Part shown: positions 10,640 to 20,280 of the stretch, piece after piece
How positions within the stretch are numbered: the first letter of the stretch is position 1
Layout: the number at the start of each line of letters is the position of its first letter
DNA from: Siphonodentalium dalli
Taxonomy: Eukaryota > Mollusca > Scaphopoda > Gadilida > Siphonodentaliidae
Direction of reading: 5' to 3'
NCBI GenBank assembly: GCA_032622095.1
Contig: CP136061.1
Coordinates: 85,906,324-85,970,323, forward strand
DNA length: 64,000 nucleotides
The notes under the pieces: model-generated
What the model saw: only the letters and a program-made list of their open reading frames with translations
The model's database searches: none
What the model was told of the DNA's origin: nothing
Program-made: the position numbers and the translations under genes

Positions 10640-11460
10640 TTGTGTGGGCTCCTTGGCGTGAATATGTAATGAGAAATAAGGTCATACGTAATGACATTAA
10701 ACTCAAGAAAACCCTCGAAAACAAAACAAAATCACATTTAATGTTTTACGTTATTTCCTTCATAAAAAGAATCTTCGTGATAATGAACCCTCTCGTTACT
10801 TTAGAATATAGAATTAACCTTAAAATAAAAAAAATCTTTGGAACACAGAACCTTCGGAATAACGAACCTTCGGATTGGTGAACCTTCGGAATAGCGAACA
10901 TTCAGAGAAATTTCGGAATAGTGGACCTTCGGGATAGTGAACCTTCGGAATAGAGCCATGCCCCCCAATATTCATATTATATGCCCAGAGTTCAAAGGTA
11001 TGGACCCATAAAATTCTAAACTTGGCCCTTAAAATAATGAACTCCAAATTGGAGCACACACAGAACACCACTTAAGTCAACTGAACCTATGTCATGTCCC
11101 AATGCGGGAGGGTCCATATATACCACAACATTCATAGTATATGCCAAGAATTCAAAGGTATGGGCCCACGTAATGACATAAAATCTCAAGAAAACCAGCG
11201 AAAACAAAACAAAATCACATTTAATCTTCTAAGTTAAGTTATTTCCTCCTGTATCTGTATCGGTGTGCGCGCATGATCAGTTCGGATGTGAGCGCACACT
11301 CCATATAAAGAATCTTTGTGAAAATGAACCCTCTCAAATTAGTCTCAATACTTTAAAATATAGAATTAACCTAAAAATAACAAAAACCTTCGGAATAGAG
11401 AACCTTCGGAATAGCGGACCTTCGGGATAGCAAACCTTCATAATAGAAGCATGTCCCCAC
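10640..11460 (+). repeat. ~500-bp tandem duplication with GAACCTTCGGAATAG arrays
   Basis: Segment 10680-10960 recurs, diverged, at 11166-11460. Shared words include AAAACAAAACAAAATCACAT, ATAGAATTAACCT and ATGAACCCTCTC. Both end in runs of a ~17-bp repeat (GAACCTTCGGAATAGC type, about 10845-10958 and 11388-11445). The second copy has ~55 extra bp (around 11250-11305) including GTGTGCGCGCATG. The earlier copy is followed by the satellite 2-like monomer. Confidence 0.72.
10955..11190 (-). repeat. Diverged satellite 2 monomer inside the insertion
   Basis: Read on the plus strand, this matches the reverse complement of satellite 2 in order: TTCATATTATAT, then GGCCCTTAA, AATGAACTCCAAATTGGAGC, AAGTCAACT, a TGTCATGT...GCGGGAGGGTCCATATAT block, and a second TTCATAGTATAT start of the next monomer. 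About one and a third monomers are present, clearly diverged but colinear with the 162-bp unit. Its orientation is opposite to the main satellite 2 array and the same as the inverted monomers at 19443-19866. Confidence 0.75.
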
Positions 11461-11462
11461 AA

Positions 11463-11642
11463 TTACACCGGTGACGTAAACACATGTGCCAATCTTAGTT
11501 GTACTCTCGTAATTATCGGTACGATGAAACGGTGACGGAATCTGACGAGGTTTGCCGAATGTACAATCACCCAGTGAATTATCGATCGCCCATGCGATAC
11601 AAAAAAACCAAAAGCAATAAACACCACACTACGGTGGCGTAA
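11463..11642 (+). other. Terminal domain of the insertion, related to satellite 2 left flank
   Basis: Matches the reverse complement of 19297-19448 in three colinear blocks: ACACCGGTGACGTAAAC (11465) against ACACCGGTGGCGTTAAC; ATCGGTACGAT (11516) against the same 11 bases; and the final ACACCACACTACGGTGGCGT against ACACCACATGTGGCGT. The blocks are joined by poorly conserved sequence. A weaker relative lies at 11685-11736 in the opposite orientation, directly beyond the insertion. Confidence 0.68.
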
Positions 11643-14503
11643 TAATATCTATAAATAGAAACATTACCTGCAACAGTTAGTCTCGTACCTGACTCAATCC
11701 TACCGATAGAGTCACGTACAGGCTGAAATTGTAAACAATAACAAACCATACACGTGGTCGACGGCGATCACAGAAATGTGCCAACTGTAAATATTGATTT
11801 AATTACTACTTTTACGACTAATTGTCGCCGAAATTGTCATCGCATTGTGCAAACATATACATTATATGATTTGGGAAATTCTCCGCTTTGTAGTGACAAT
11901 GAAATTATACAAAATCGTGCGATCAAGTGCAGCCATTACCTGAATTCGCGCAATACCGGGTATGTCTATTTACGCTGCCGTGTTCAAATTTACTGGCCCA
12001 TATCGTATATTTCAAACCCTATCACCCGATAAGATGTCATAAACCATTTGTAAACTATAATTTACATGCTGGTTGTTTGATTTGTCATAATTTTCACCTG
12101 ATTACTATTTTATTGTTTATCAGTCAAGTACATTTCGTCTTGTTTTCTGGTCACAGAACCGAAAAATAGGGTCAATAGGTTGTTCACGACTTATTTAGGT
12201 GAGTGTTCTATAATAGAATGAGTATACTTGCAAGATGAAATGACTATATTTATTTCGATACATTGCAGTTGGGGGGGGGGGAACCTGCAGCAAGGTATTC
12301 CACGGGGTATCCAGCTAACTGGGACCTTGGCTAACTGGGACCTTGGCTAACTGGAACAAGAGCTAGCAAATGTCTCAAATATTCAGATTATCTGTTACTC
12401 TCACAACAACTAAAGTATTCAAGTCCAGCATAGTGACTGCCAAAAGCATTTAGTATAATTGAAGTTGCTCCACTAGACTAACAAAAGTGGTATGGAATAA
12501 TGCTAGATAATGGGCTGGTTGACCGACCAATCATGAAATAGTTAGAAATTATGGAATTGTGTGTATAATATGCACAATGACGTAGGTTTGCAGATATCAG
12601 CAATTTATAGAATAATATTTCCAATTGCAGCCTACTAAATGTCCTCTTTATGTATTTATTTTCAAAATATGTCAATTCTAGTTAAATTGGAGCTTAACAA
12701 ATGATATTTCATCATTATCATGGATATGTCTACAAAATTGTCAACAATGACCCGAAAGTGAAGATTAAGTTCACTGTCCTGAGATGTTGTCAGCTTAAAA
12801 TGTATTACAGCCAAAATAGCCAAAACACATGTTTGGATCATGTAATAGCTTGCAGGGGAAACTGATATCCCAATGGATATGCAGTACATGAGATAAGCTG
12901 GGAAATTTATAATTTGTAAATTGGATGCATAAACCTTTCAGTGAAAAACAATTATAGCAGTTCTTTTAGTTTGAAATGTTCCATTTTATAAGTTATACCT
13001 TATAGAGTAAGTTATACTAGTGTTTTTGTGCACCTTTCAGATTTTGATGGGTTAGTACTGTATATGTCCACTTCCATCGATTCATTAGAATTTCCATTTA
13101 GCAGTGTCCAATTTGACCACCCAGGTAGACCTAGAATACTCTCATGACAAACTCACCTGGAAACTCCAATACATGATTGCATGTATGTGTGTAATTGTAC
13201 CGGTATGTGGTACTGCCTCTCAGCCAGTTTAAAAAAAAATCTTTATTAAACTTTTTTTCAATTAAATCAGCTTCTGAAACATGGTAAACTGTCACTTGAA
13301 CTAGAGCAGATAACTTTCTAGTCATATGAGTGATATCAGTAGGGTTTTATGTGGTGTTAGCAGCTGGTTTTAGACCAAAATTAGTGAAATATTGGGGTGG
13401 GTGACCAAAAATTTGAATAACAAATATTTTGTTTTGCAGGTTTGGGGTGGTGGTTCCCCGAAAATACCAGATGCAAAACACGGCATACCTTCCTGCAAAC
13501 TTTATATTATAATATACATGTAATATTAAATCAATTGGGATAATGCATGATGAAATTCAACCACTGGGAATCTCAATTTTTAAATGTCAGGCCAGGTCAG
13601 GCTGCTTATTTTCTGTTACATGAACTGCCCTGGTCAATATTAATTCAATACAAAATGTTGATTTAAATACATTAAGTTCTAGTATAATTGATTAAAGGGA
13701 AATTTCTTATTGCTAGTTACCGATAGATGATGATTGCATTATATAAAACTGAGTGGTGAAAGAATTGCAGTATCTGAATTACATAAATATTCTTACAAAG
13801 GTGCTCAGATTGTGTAGTTTCAAACCTTTTGGTATCGGTAGTTTCTTTTTGCAACTACATGTACTATAAAAGCCGTATCAACGAAAATGCAGTTACAGCT
13901 ATATGTCAGCTGTCGCGATATTATTTAACTGCCAAAATATCGTGAAGAAAATAATGTGGGCTGTACACGCATGTAAGATGGTGTCGGTCGGTACACGCGT
14001 TTAAGATGGTGTTGGTTTTCATACCGCGGGTTTGTCCATTAATCGAAATACTGTACAGCACTATAGTGTCAACATGTGGAATCTAACATGCCACATCATT
14101 AAATTTGCTGTGGGATATTTTCCCTAATTTTGAAGGCTGGTTTCTCCCCCCCCCCGCCTCTAAACATTCCTGTCGCACGGACAAATGGCATCGCTGGTCA
14201 GTTTATTTCTTACAGTATATTCAGGTATAAGCATTTCGCTATATACGTCAATTCACCAATGTGCCCCCCCCCAATCCACCACTCTGCAACTAGGGATCTA
14301 CGAATCGGCAATTTACCGCAGATTCGAAATCTGATATCGAATCGGGTTGCCCATGTCAAAATAAATAGCCACCAGTCAGTCCAGGTTTTATTATTATATA
14401 GCGTCGGGAAATTTCAGTGTACCAAAGTCCTAGTTTGTTGACAGAAAATAGCATCACATGTGCAATTCTCCTTCTCCTGTTGTTTTAGTTATATATACAT
14501 TTC
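11643..14503. other. Anonymous conserved segment of the unit (copy 2)
   Basis: Counterpart of the second part of 1893-4904, starting directly at the right edge of the 2,177-bp insertion. No gene recognised. The piece corresponding to 1893-2051 lies left of the insertion at 9304-9465. Confidence 0.7.
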
Positions 14504-15428
14504 ATTGTCTGATAATCATTTGTAACTTTGTGACAAAAAACACGTGGCATTTTTGAAACTATTTCCAAATGTAACTTTGTAACCCTTTTTTTAACAAGGA
14601 TAGGTGAAATATTTTAATTTTTCTAGTTGGAGTTATTCTCTGATAATCATTGGTAACTTTGTAACAAAAAACAAGTGGCATTTTTAAACGACTTCAAATG
14701 TAACTATTCGACAAAAAACACGTCGCATTTTTGAACCGACTTCCAAATGTAACTTTGTAACCCTTTTTAAACAAGGATGGGTCAAATATTTTCATCTTTC
14801 TAGTTGGAGTAATTCTCTGATAATGATTGGTAACTTTGTGACAAAAAACACGTGGCATTTTTGAAACGACTTCCAAATGTAACTATGTGACAAAAAACAC
14901 GTCGCATTTTTTAAACGACTTCCAAATGTAACTTTGTAACCCTTTTTAAACAAGGATGGGTGAAATATTTTCATTTTTATAGTTGGAGTAATTCTCTGAT
15001 AATCATTGGTAACCTTGTAAAAAAAAACAAGTGGCATTTTTAAACGACTTCCAACTGTAACTATGCGACAAAAACACGTCGCATTTTTGAACCGACTTCC
15101 AAATGTAACTTTGTAACCCTTTTTAAACAAGGATGGGTGAAATATTTTCATTTTTATAGTTGGAGTAATTCTCTGATAAGCATTAGTAACTTTGTGACAA
15201 AAAAACATGTCGCATTTTTGAAACGACTTCCAAATGTAACTTTGTAACCCCTTTTAAACAAGGATAGGTGAAATATTTTAATTTTTCTAGTTGGAGTTAT
15301 TCTCTGATAATCATTGGTAACTTTGTGACAAAAAACACGTGGCATTTTTTAAACGACTTCCAAATGTAACTATGTGACCAAAAACACGTCGCATTTTTTA
15401 AACAACTTCCAAATGTAACTTTGTAACA
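14504..15428 (+). repeat. Satellite 3: alternating ~130/180-bp repeat (unit copy 2)
   Basis: Counterpart of 4905-5925 with the same monomer types in a different order and about 80-90 bp shorter in total. This indicates expansion, contraction or conversion since the unit was duplicated, more than in the surrounding unique sequence. Confidence 0.87.
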
Positions 15429-15457
15429 CATGCCGGCTCTTGATCATTATCGCCCAC

Positions 15458-15599
15458 CTTGAAAACTGGATAATAACACATAAACTACCATAACAACTTT
15501 CAAGTGGGACATTGGCTGGTGTGTTATCAGGGTCGCCCCAGTCAACATACATGCAAATACCTCTATTCGAAGTTGGATTTATCAAAATAAACACACCGT
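15458..15599 (-). CDS. Candidate internal exon (unit copy 2), unidentified protein
   Basis: Same sequence and splice-like borders as 5952-6093. The two copies give the same peptide over the exon. That agrees with maintenance but also with recent duplication, so it is weak evidence. Confidence 0.25.
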
Positions 15600-15767
15600 C
15601 TTTCAAGTCGAGATATGTACATAATATAGTTTTGTTTAATTTTGAGTGATTTATCGAAAGCTTTCATGAGGGCGTGGTGTTCTCTTGTAGATATCTACAT
15701 ATAACGATACATCGTATGATTGTGCGCTTTTTTATGTCTGATTGCCCACTGGATTGCCTGCCAATAT

Positions 15768-15965
15768 CCCCGTATGTATGTATCAATATGTGCATATATG
15801 TATGCGAGGGTGGGTGTGTGTATGTACGTGTGTATATTTGTATGTATGCGTGTGCATTCGTGTGTATGTAGGTGCGTGTACGTATGTATGTATGTATATG
15901 TATATATGTATGCATGTGTATGGGTGTATGTTTTATATATATGAATGTATGTATGTATGGCCTGT
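15768..15965 (+). repeat. Degenerate TATG/TGTG microsatellite (unit copy 2)
   Basis: Counterpart of the microsatellite at 6262-6460, with small differences in repeat units (for example GTATGTATGTATGTAT where copy 1 has GTATGTATGGATGTGT). Confidence 0.9.
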
Positions 15966-16262
15966 TGTATGTACAACCAACAATCTGCTTACATACCTGT
16001 CTATCTATAAACGTGCATGACTGTCTCTTCTAATCTCTGGCTGACTTATATGTCTACCACATAGTTTAATGCTTATTTATTTATTTATTTGATTTTTGTA
16101 TTGTATTGTGTAAACATTCCAATTATATTGTAAAAGCTCTTCGTTAACGGAGGATATAAAGGATATATATATATTTCTTGCACCAAATCTGGACATATCT
16201 ATCTCCGGAGAACCCCATTTTGAACCTTTTTCCTAAAGTGTATACATGTAGAAATTACTCAC

Positions 16263-16374
16263 AAATCAGGTTAATAATATGATATGATGTAAGATCCGGC
16301 GAAATAACGACTAATCCTGTTCCAATAAATGCGATAAACATCAAAAGGAAACCAAGCAATCTCCATTTTGACAT
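16263..16374 (-). CDS. Candidate first coding exon with signal anchor (unit copy 2)
   Basis: Exact counterpart of 6752-6863: ATG at 16374, the same hydrophobic N-terminus, and the same GTGAGT donor immediately after 16263. The upstream CpG-rich stretch is also kept, with one inserted base (CTAACCTGGGCG against CTAACTGGGCG). Confidence 0.33.
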
Positions 16375-16482
16375 CACGAAATATGAACACGAAACCGTGT
16401 GCGCCAGTTATAACGACTAACCTGGGCGCGCTTACGCGAACGCAAGATTGTATTGAGTTCAAGATCTTATTGATAGCAAACC

Positions 16483-16927
16483 CAAGCCTGCAAATAGCGT
16501 GTCTGTCATTTGCAGAATGAGGTCCACAGAAGGTGAGTTTAGTGATGCTATCCCGCACAGCGGGCTAGCATCACCAAATTCACCCTATGTGGACCTCATT
16601 CTGCTTAGGCCTCATCTTCTGGGAAGTGTCTATAGTATCAAATTAACATTGTTTTTAGTTACATTTCCCTTCTAGGAAGTTTCTATATCCCCTAATTTGC
16701 AGAAGATAAAATTCATAATTGATGTGCCCAATGGGTGAACATCACCAACTTCAGTTGGGGAACTTCAATCTGATCCTAGCTCTGCCATAGCAGTTGAGGG
16801 CCTTAGCAGAATGAGGTCCCCAGAGGGTGAATTTGGTGATGCTAGCCCGCTGTGCGGGATAGCATCACTATATTCACCCTCTGAGGACCTCATTCTGCAA
16901 ATGACAGACACGCTATTTGCAGGCTTG
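16483..16927. mobile_element. hAT-like foldback MITE (unit copy 2)
   Basis: Second copy of the 445-bp element with the same termini, the same two internal hairpins and the same 8-bp flanks AGCAAACC (16475-16482 and 16928-16935). The identical flanks show that it was copied as part of the unit, not by a new insertion. Confidence 0.88.
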
Positions 16928-16965
16928 AGCAAACCTATGTTTCGGAGGCATACAATATATAACAT
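16928..16965 (+). repeat. Truncated start of a further unit copy
   Basis: After the MITE, the unit start AGCAAACCTATGT appears again. It then skips about 24 bp relative to units 1 and 2 (the TTCTAAGAGCAATGCTCGCC stretch), resumes with TTCGGAGGCA and loses similarity near 16965. This is the right-hand end of the tandem block, where unit sequence breaks into the sequence leading to satellite 1. Confidence 0.8.
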
Positions 16966-17112
16966 TACAACTCTATCCACACTATCCACACTCTAATGAT
17001 CGAGGGGAGCCTGCGGCGCATAAGATAATTATACCTATTATTTATGTGGGTAGTAACCTCTATAGATAGATATGGCAAGAAACGTGAGCAAAACGTTAAG
17101 GGGGTATGTTTT
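16966..17112. other. Unique spacer between unit end and satellite 1
   Basis: No gene or known repeat is seen. ACTATCCACACT-type short repeats occur at 16974-16993. The words ATATGGCAAGAAACGTG at 17071 recur at the start of the interruption inside satellite 1 (17797). Confidence 0.6.
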
Positions 17113-17794
17113 TGTCCCATGTAGAAAGCCTTGATACAGAGCGGGACAAGCGTTACAGAAGCTGACAAAATATGTTTTTATTTCTCATCGTTATCTGCGT
17201 CTCAGTAGTAACCCTTGATACAGAGCGATACAAGCGTTACAGAATCTTACAGAGTTGATTTTATTTCTAGTGATTATCTGCGTCCCAGTAGTAACCCTTG
17301 ATACAGAGCGATACAAGCGTTACAGAATCTTACAGAGTTGATTTTATTTCTAGTGATTATCTGCGTCCCAGTAGTAACCCTTGATACAGAGCGATACAAG
17401 CGTTACAGCAGTTAAAAATCGTTTTTATTTCTCGTCGTTATCTGCGTCCCAGTAGTTACCCTTGATACAAAGCGATACAAGCGTTACAGCAGTTAAAAAA
17501 TCGTTTTTATTTCTAGTGATTATCTGCGTCCCAGTAGTAACCCTTGATACAGAGCGATACAAGCGTTACAGAATCTTACAGAGTTGATTTTATTTCTCAT
17601 CGTTATCTGCGTCCCAGTAGTTACCCTTGATACAGAGCGATACAAGCGTTACAGAAGTTTAAGGAATCGTTTTTATTTCTCATCGTTATCTGCGTCCCAG
17701 TAGTAACCCTTGATACAGAGCGATACAAGCGTTACAGCAGTTAAAAAATCTTTTTTATTTCTAGTGATTATCTGCGTCCCAGTAGTAACCCTTC
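17113..17794 (+). repeat. Satellite 1, ~81-bp monomers, first block
   Basis: Tandem monomers of 80-82 bp built on CCCAGTAGTAACCCTTGATA and GAGCGATACAAGCGTTACAG, with the CGTCCCAG phase at 17281, 17363 and 17443. Two monomer types alternate: one continues AATCTTACAGAGTTGATTTT, the other CAGTTAAAAAATCGTTTTTA. The first monomer near 17113 is diverged (AAAGCCTTGATACAGAGCGG). Confidence 0.93.
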
Positions 17795-18046
17795 ATATAT
17801 GGCAAGAAACGTGGTCAAAATTTTTTGGGTATTCGTATTTTTAGGTGCTAACTGCTACATCAAAGTAAAGTCAAAGATATCTATTGCCGGAAAAGCGGTT
17901 TCGTCTTTTGGTTTCCGAACTGTACATTTGTTTACATATTTTCCCGATTCAAAATGGATGACCAAACGCGAAATCTGGAGAAAAGGGAGTTTAAAACTCG
18001 ATTCTAGCAGTGCTATGCTGCTAAACTGCTGAGAATTAAAAAACAA
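17795..18046. other. Interruption within satellite 1
   Basis: About 250 bp of non-satellite DNA begins inside a monomer after AGTAACCCTTC. Its first 17 bases after CATAT (ATGGCAAGAAACGTGG) resemble the left flank of the array at 17073. An open frame of 77 codons (17799-18032, MARNVVKIFWVFVFL at its start) has a hydrophobic N-terminus, but nothing else supports a gene. It ends in TAGCAGTGCTATGCTGCTA, a small palindrome, and the satellite resumes near 18047. Confidence 0.6.
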
Positions 18047-19296
18047 GATCGTTTTTATTTCTAGTGATTATCTGCGTCCCAGTAGTAACCCTTGATACAG
18101 AGCGATACAAGCGTTACAGCAGTTAAAAATCGTTTTTATTTCTCGTCGTTATCTGCGTCCCAGTAGTAACCCTTGATACAAAGCGATACAAGCGTTACAG
18201 CAGTTAAAAATTCGTTTTTATTTCTAGTGATTATCTGCGTCCCAGTAGTAACCCTTGATAAAGAGCGATACAAGCGTTACAGAAGTTTAAGGAATCGTTT
18301 TTATTTCTCATCGTTATCTGCGTCCCAGTAGTAACCCTTGATACAGAGCGATACAAGCGTTACAGCAGTTAAAAAATCGTTTTTATTTCTAGTGATTATC
18401 TGCGTCCCAGTAGTAACCCTTGATACAGAGTGATACAAGCGTTACAGCAGTTAAAAATAGTTTTTAATTCTCGTCGTTATCTGCGTCCCAGTAGTAACCC
18501 TTGATACAGAGCGATACAAGCGTTACAGCAGTTAAAAAATCGTTTTTATTTCTAATCGTTATCTGCGTCCCAGTAGTAACCCTTGATACAGAGCGATACA
18601 ACCGTTACAGCAGTTAAAAAATCGTTTTTATTTCTAGTGATTATCTGCGTCCCAGTAGTAACCCTTGATACAGAGCGATACAAGCGTTACAGCAGTTAAA
18701 AATTCGTTTTTATTTCTGATCGTTATCTGCGTCTCAGTAGTAACCCTTGATACAGAGCGATACAAGCGTAACAGAATCTTACAGAGTTGATTTTATTTCT
18801 AGTGATTATCTGCGTCCCAGTAGTAACCCTTGATACAGAGCGATACAAATGTTACAGAATCTTACAGAGTTGATTTTATTTCTAGTGATTATCTGCGTCC
18901 CAGTAGTAACCCTTGATACAGAGCGATACAAGCGTTACAGCAGTTAAAAAATCGTTTTTATTTCCAGTGATTATCTGCGTCTCAGTAGTAACCCTTGATA
19001 CAGAGCGATGCAAGCGCTACAGCAGTTAAAAAATCGTTTTTATTTCTCATCGTTATCTGCGCCCCAGTAGTAACCCTTGATACAGAGCGATACAAGCGTT
19101 ACAGCAGTTAAAAAATCGTTTTTATTTCTCATCGTTATCTGCGTCCCAGTAGTAACCCTTGATACAGAGCGATACAAGCGTTACAGCAGTTAAAAATCGT
19201 TTTTATTTCTAGTGATTATCTGCGTCCCAGTAGTAACCCTTGATACAGAGCGATACAAGCGTTACAGAATCTTACAGAGTTGATTTTATTTCTCAT
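18047..19296 (+). repeat. Satellite 1, second block
   Basis: About 15 further ~81-bp monomers, continuous and in the same orientation as 17113-17794, with the same two monomer types. The last monomer ends at GATTTTATTTCTC before ATTACGCCACATGTGG. Confidence 0.93.
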
Positions 19297-19442
19297 TACG
19301 CCACATGTGGTGTATCTAGTTTCTGTGATTTTGATATTGTGTGGTGGACGGGGCGTATGCATTCTTGGAGAATTTTTGTACCTTACTCAATCGTACCGAT
19401 AGAATCTCGTAGATGCCGAAATTGTAAAGTTAACGCCACCGG
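19297..19442 (-). other. Terminal-domain segment at the left edge of satellite 2
   Basis: Non-satellite segment running from ATTACGCCACATGTGGTGTA to TTAACGCCACCGGTG. In reverse complement it is colinear with the last ~180 bp of the insertion at 9466-11642. Positions 19378-19429 also match 2095-2146. Both ends carry the word TTACGCCAC or TTAACGCCACC in the same orientation. No coding content. Confidence 0.68.
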
Positions 19443-19866
19443 TGTATAATATGTTTAGATATGTCCAGATATGTCGCAACGTTCATATTATATCCCAAGA
19501 ATCAAGATATTTAGACTCCTACGCATTTGCTATGATGGGCCCTTAACATGGTGAACCCCAAATCGGAGCCCGTGCAGTGAAAACCTAAGTCAACTATATA
19601 CTAGTCATGTACGGATGCAGGACGGTCCAGATACGTCCCAAAGTTCATATTATATTTCCAGAATCCAGATATTTAGATTCCTACCCATTCTCTATGATCA
19701 GCCCTTAACATGGTGAACCCCAAATTGGAGCCCGTGCTGTGAAAACCTAAATCAACTATATATTAGTCATATAGGGATGCAGGACGATTCATATATGTCC
19801 CAACGTTCATATTATACCGCAAGAATCCAGATATTTAGACTCCTACCCATTCTCTATGATGGGCCC
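19443..19866 (-). repeat. Satellite 2, inverted start (~2.6 monomers)
   Basis: The first monomers read as the reverse complement of the rest of the array (TTCATATTATATCCCAAGAA, GGGCCCTTAACATGGTGAAC, AGTCAACTATATACTAGTCA). The orientation flips at ATGATGGGCCC|TCATCCGTACATGAC near 19868, joining the middle of one monomer to a different point of another, so this is a true inversion breakpoint and not a monomer boundary. Confidence 0.9.
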
Positions 19867-20280
19867 TCATCCGTACATGACTAATATATAGTTGACTTAG
19901 GTTTTTACCGCACGGGCTCCAATTTGGGGTTCACCATGTTAAGGGCCCATCATGGCAAATGCGTAGGAGTCTAAATATCTTGATTCTTGTGATATAATAT
20001 GAACGTTGGGACATATATGAATCGTCCTGCATGAGTACATGACTAATATATAGTTGACATAGGATTTCACCGCACAGGCTCCAATTTGGGGTTCACCATG
20101 TTAAGGGCCCATCATAGAGAATGGGTAGGAATCTAAATATCTGGATTCTTGCGGTATAATATGAACGTTGGGACATATATGAATTGTCCTGCATCCCTAT
20201 ATGACTAATATATAGTTGACTTAGGTTTTCACCGCACATGCTCCGATTTGTGGTTCACCATGTTAAGGGTCCATCATAGC

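Larger units (their letters stand above)
9466..11642. mobile_element. 2,177-bp insertion with internal tandem repeats (unit copy 2 only)
   Basis: Copies 1 and 3 read CAGTCGGTATAATATCTATA straight through, while copy 2 breaks between CGGTA and TAATATC. The insertion begins CAAGAAAACC and ends GGTGGCGTAA. No clean target duplication is visible: the element lies between A and T, or between TA and TA with one extra A. Near its ends are the inverted words TAACGCCACC (9489) and GGTGGCGTAA (11633). Inside, in order, are a ~130-bp tandem array, a ~500-bp tandem duplication with short GAACCTTCGGAATAG arrays, a satellite 2-like monomer, and a ~180-bp terminal domain. No transposase is seen. It resembles non-autonomous elements carrying central tandem repeats, such as the pearl-type elements of oysters, but class is not assigned. 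Confidence 0.8.
7416..16927 (+). repeat. Tandem duplicated unit, copy 2, carrying a 2.2-kb insertion
   Basis: Same content and order as copy 1, at very high similarity by eye (scattered substitutions, homopolymer length changes). It is longer because of a 2,177-bp insertion at 9466-11642, partly offset by a satellite block about 80-90 bp shorter (14504-15428 against 4905-5925). It ends with the second intact copy of the 445-bp MITE. Head-to-tail arrangement with copy 1 shows a tandem duplication that postdates the MITE insertion, since both copies share the MITE and its target duplication. Confidence 0.93.

Noticed and set aside
9466..11642. Assignment of the insertion as a canonical Helitron
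   Set aside because: It lacks the TC start and CTRR end with a 3' hairpin on either strand. Only the A/T target position fits.
17799..18032. A 77-codon plus-strand frame with a hydrophobic N-terminus in the satellite 1 interruption
   Set aside because: It has no domain, a competing open frame on the other strand, and its ATG lies in a word that also occurs in the array flank without an open frame.
17113..19296. CRISPR-like appearance of the regular ~81-bp repeats
   Set aside because: The whole monomer is conserved, with no unique spacers between short repeats, and the context is eukaryotic satellite DNA.
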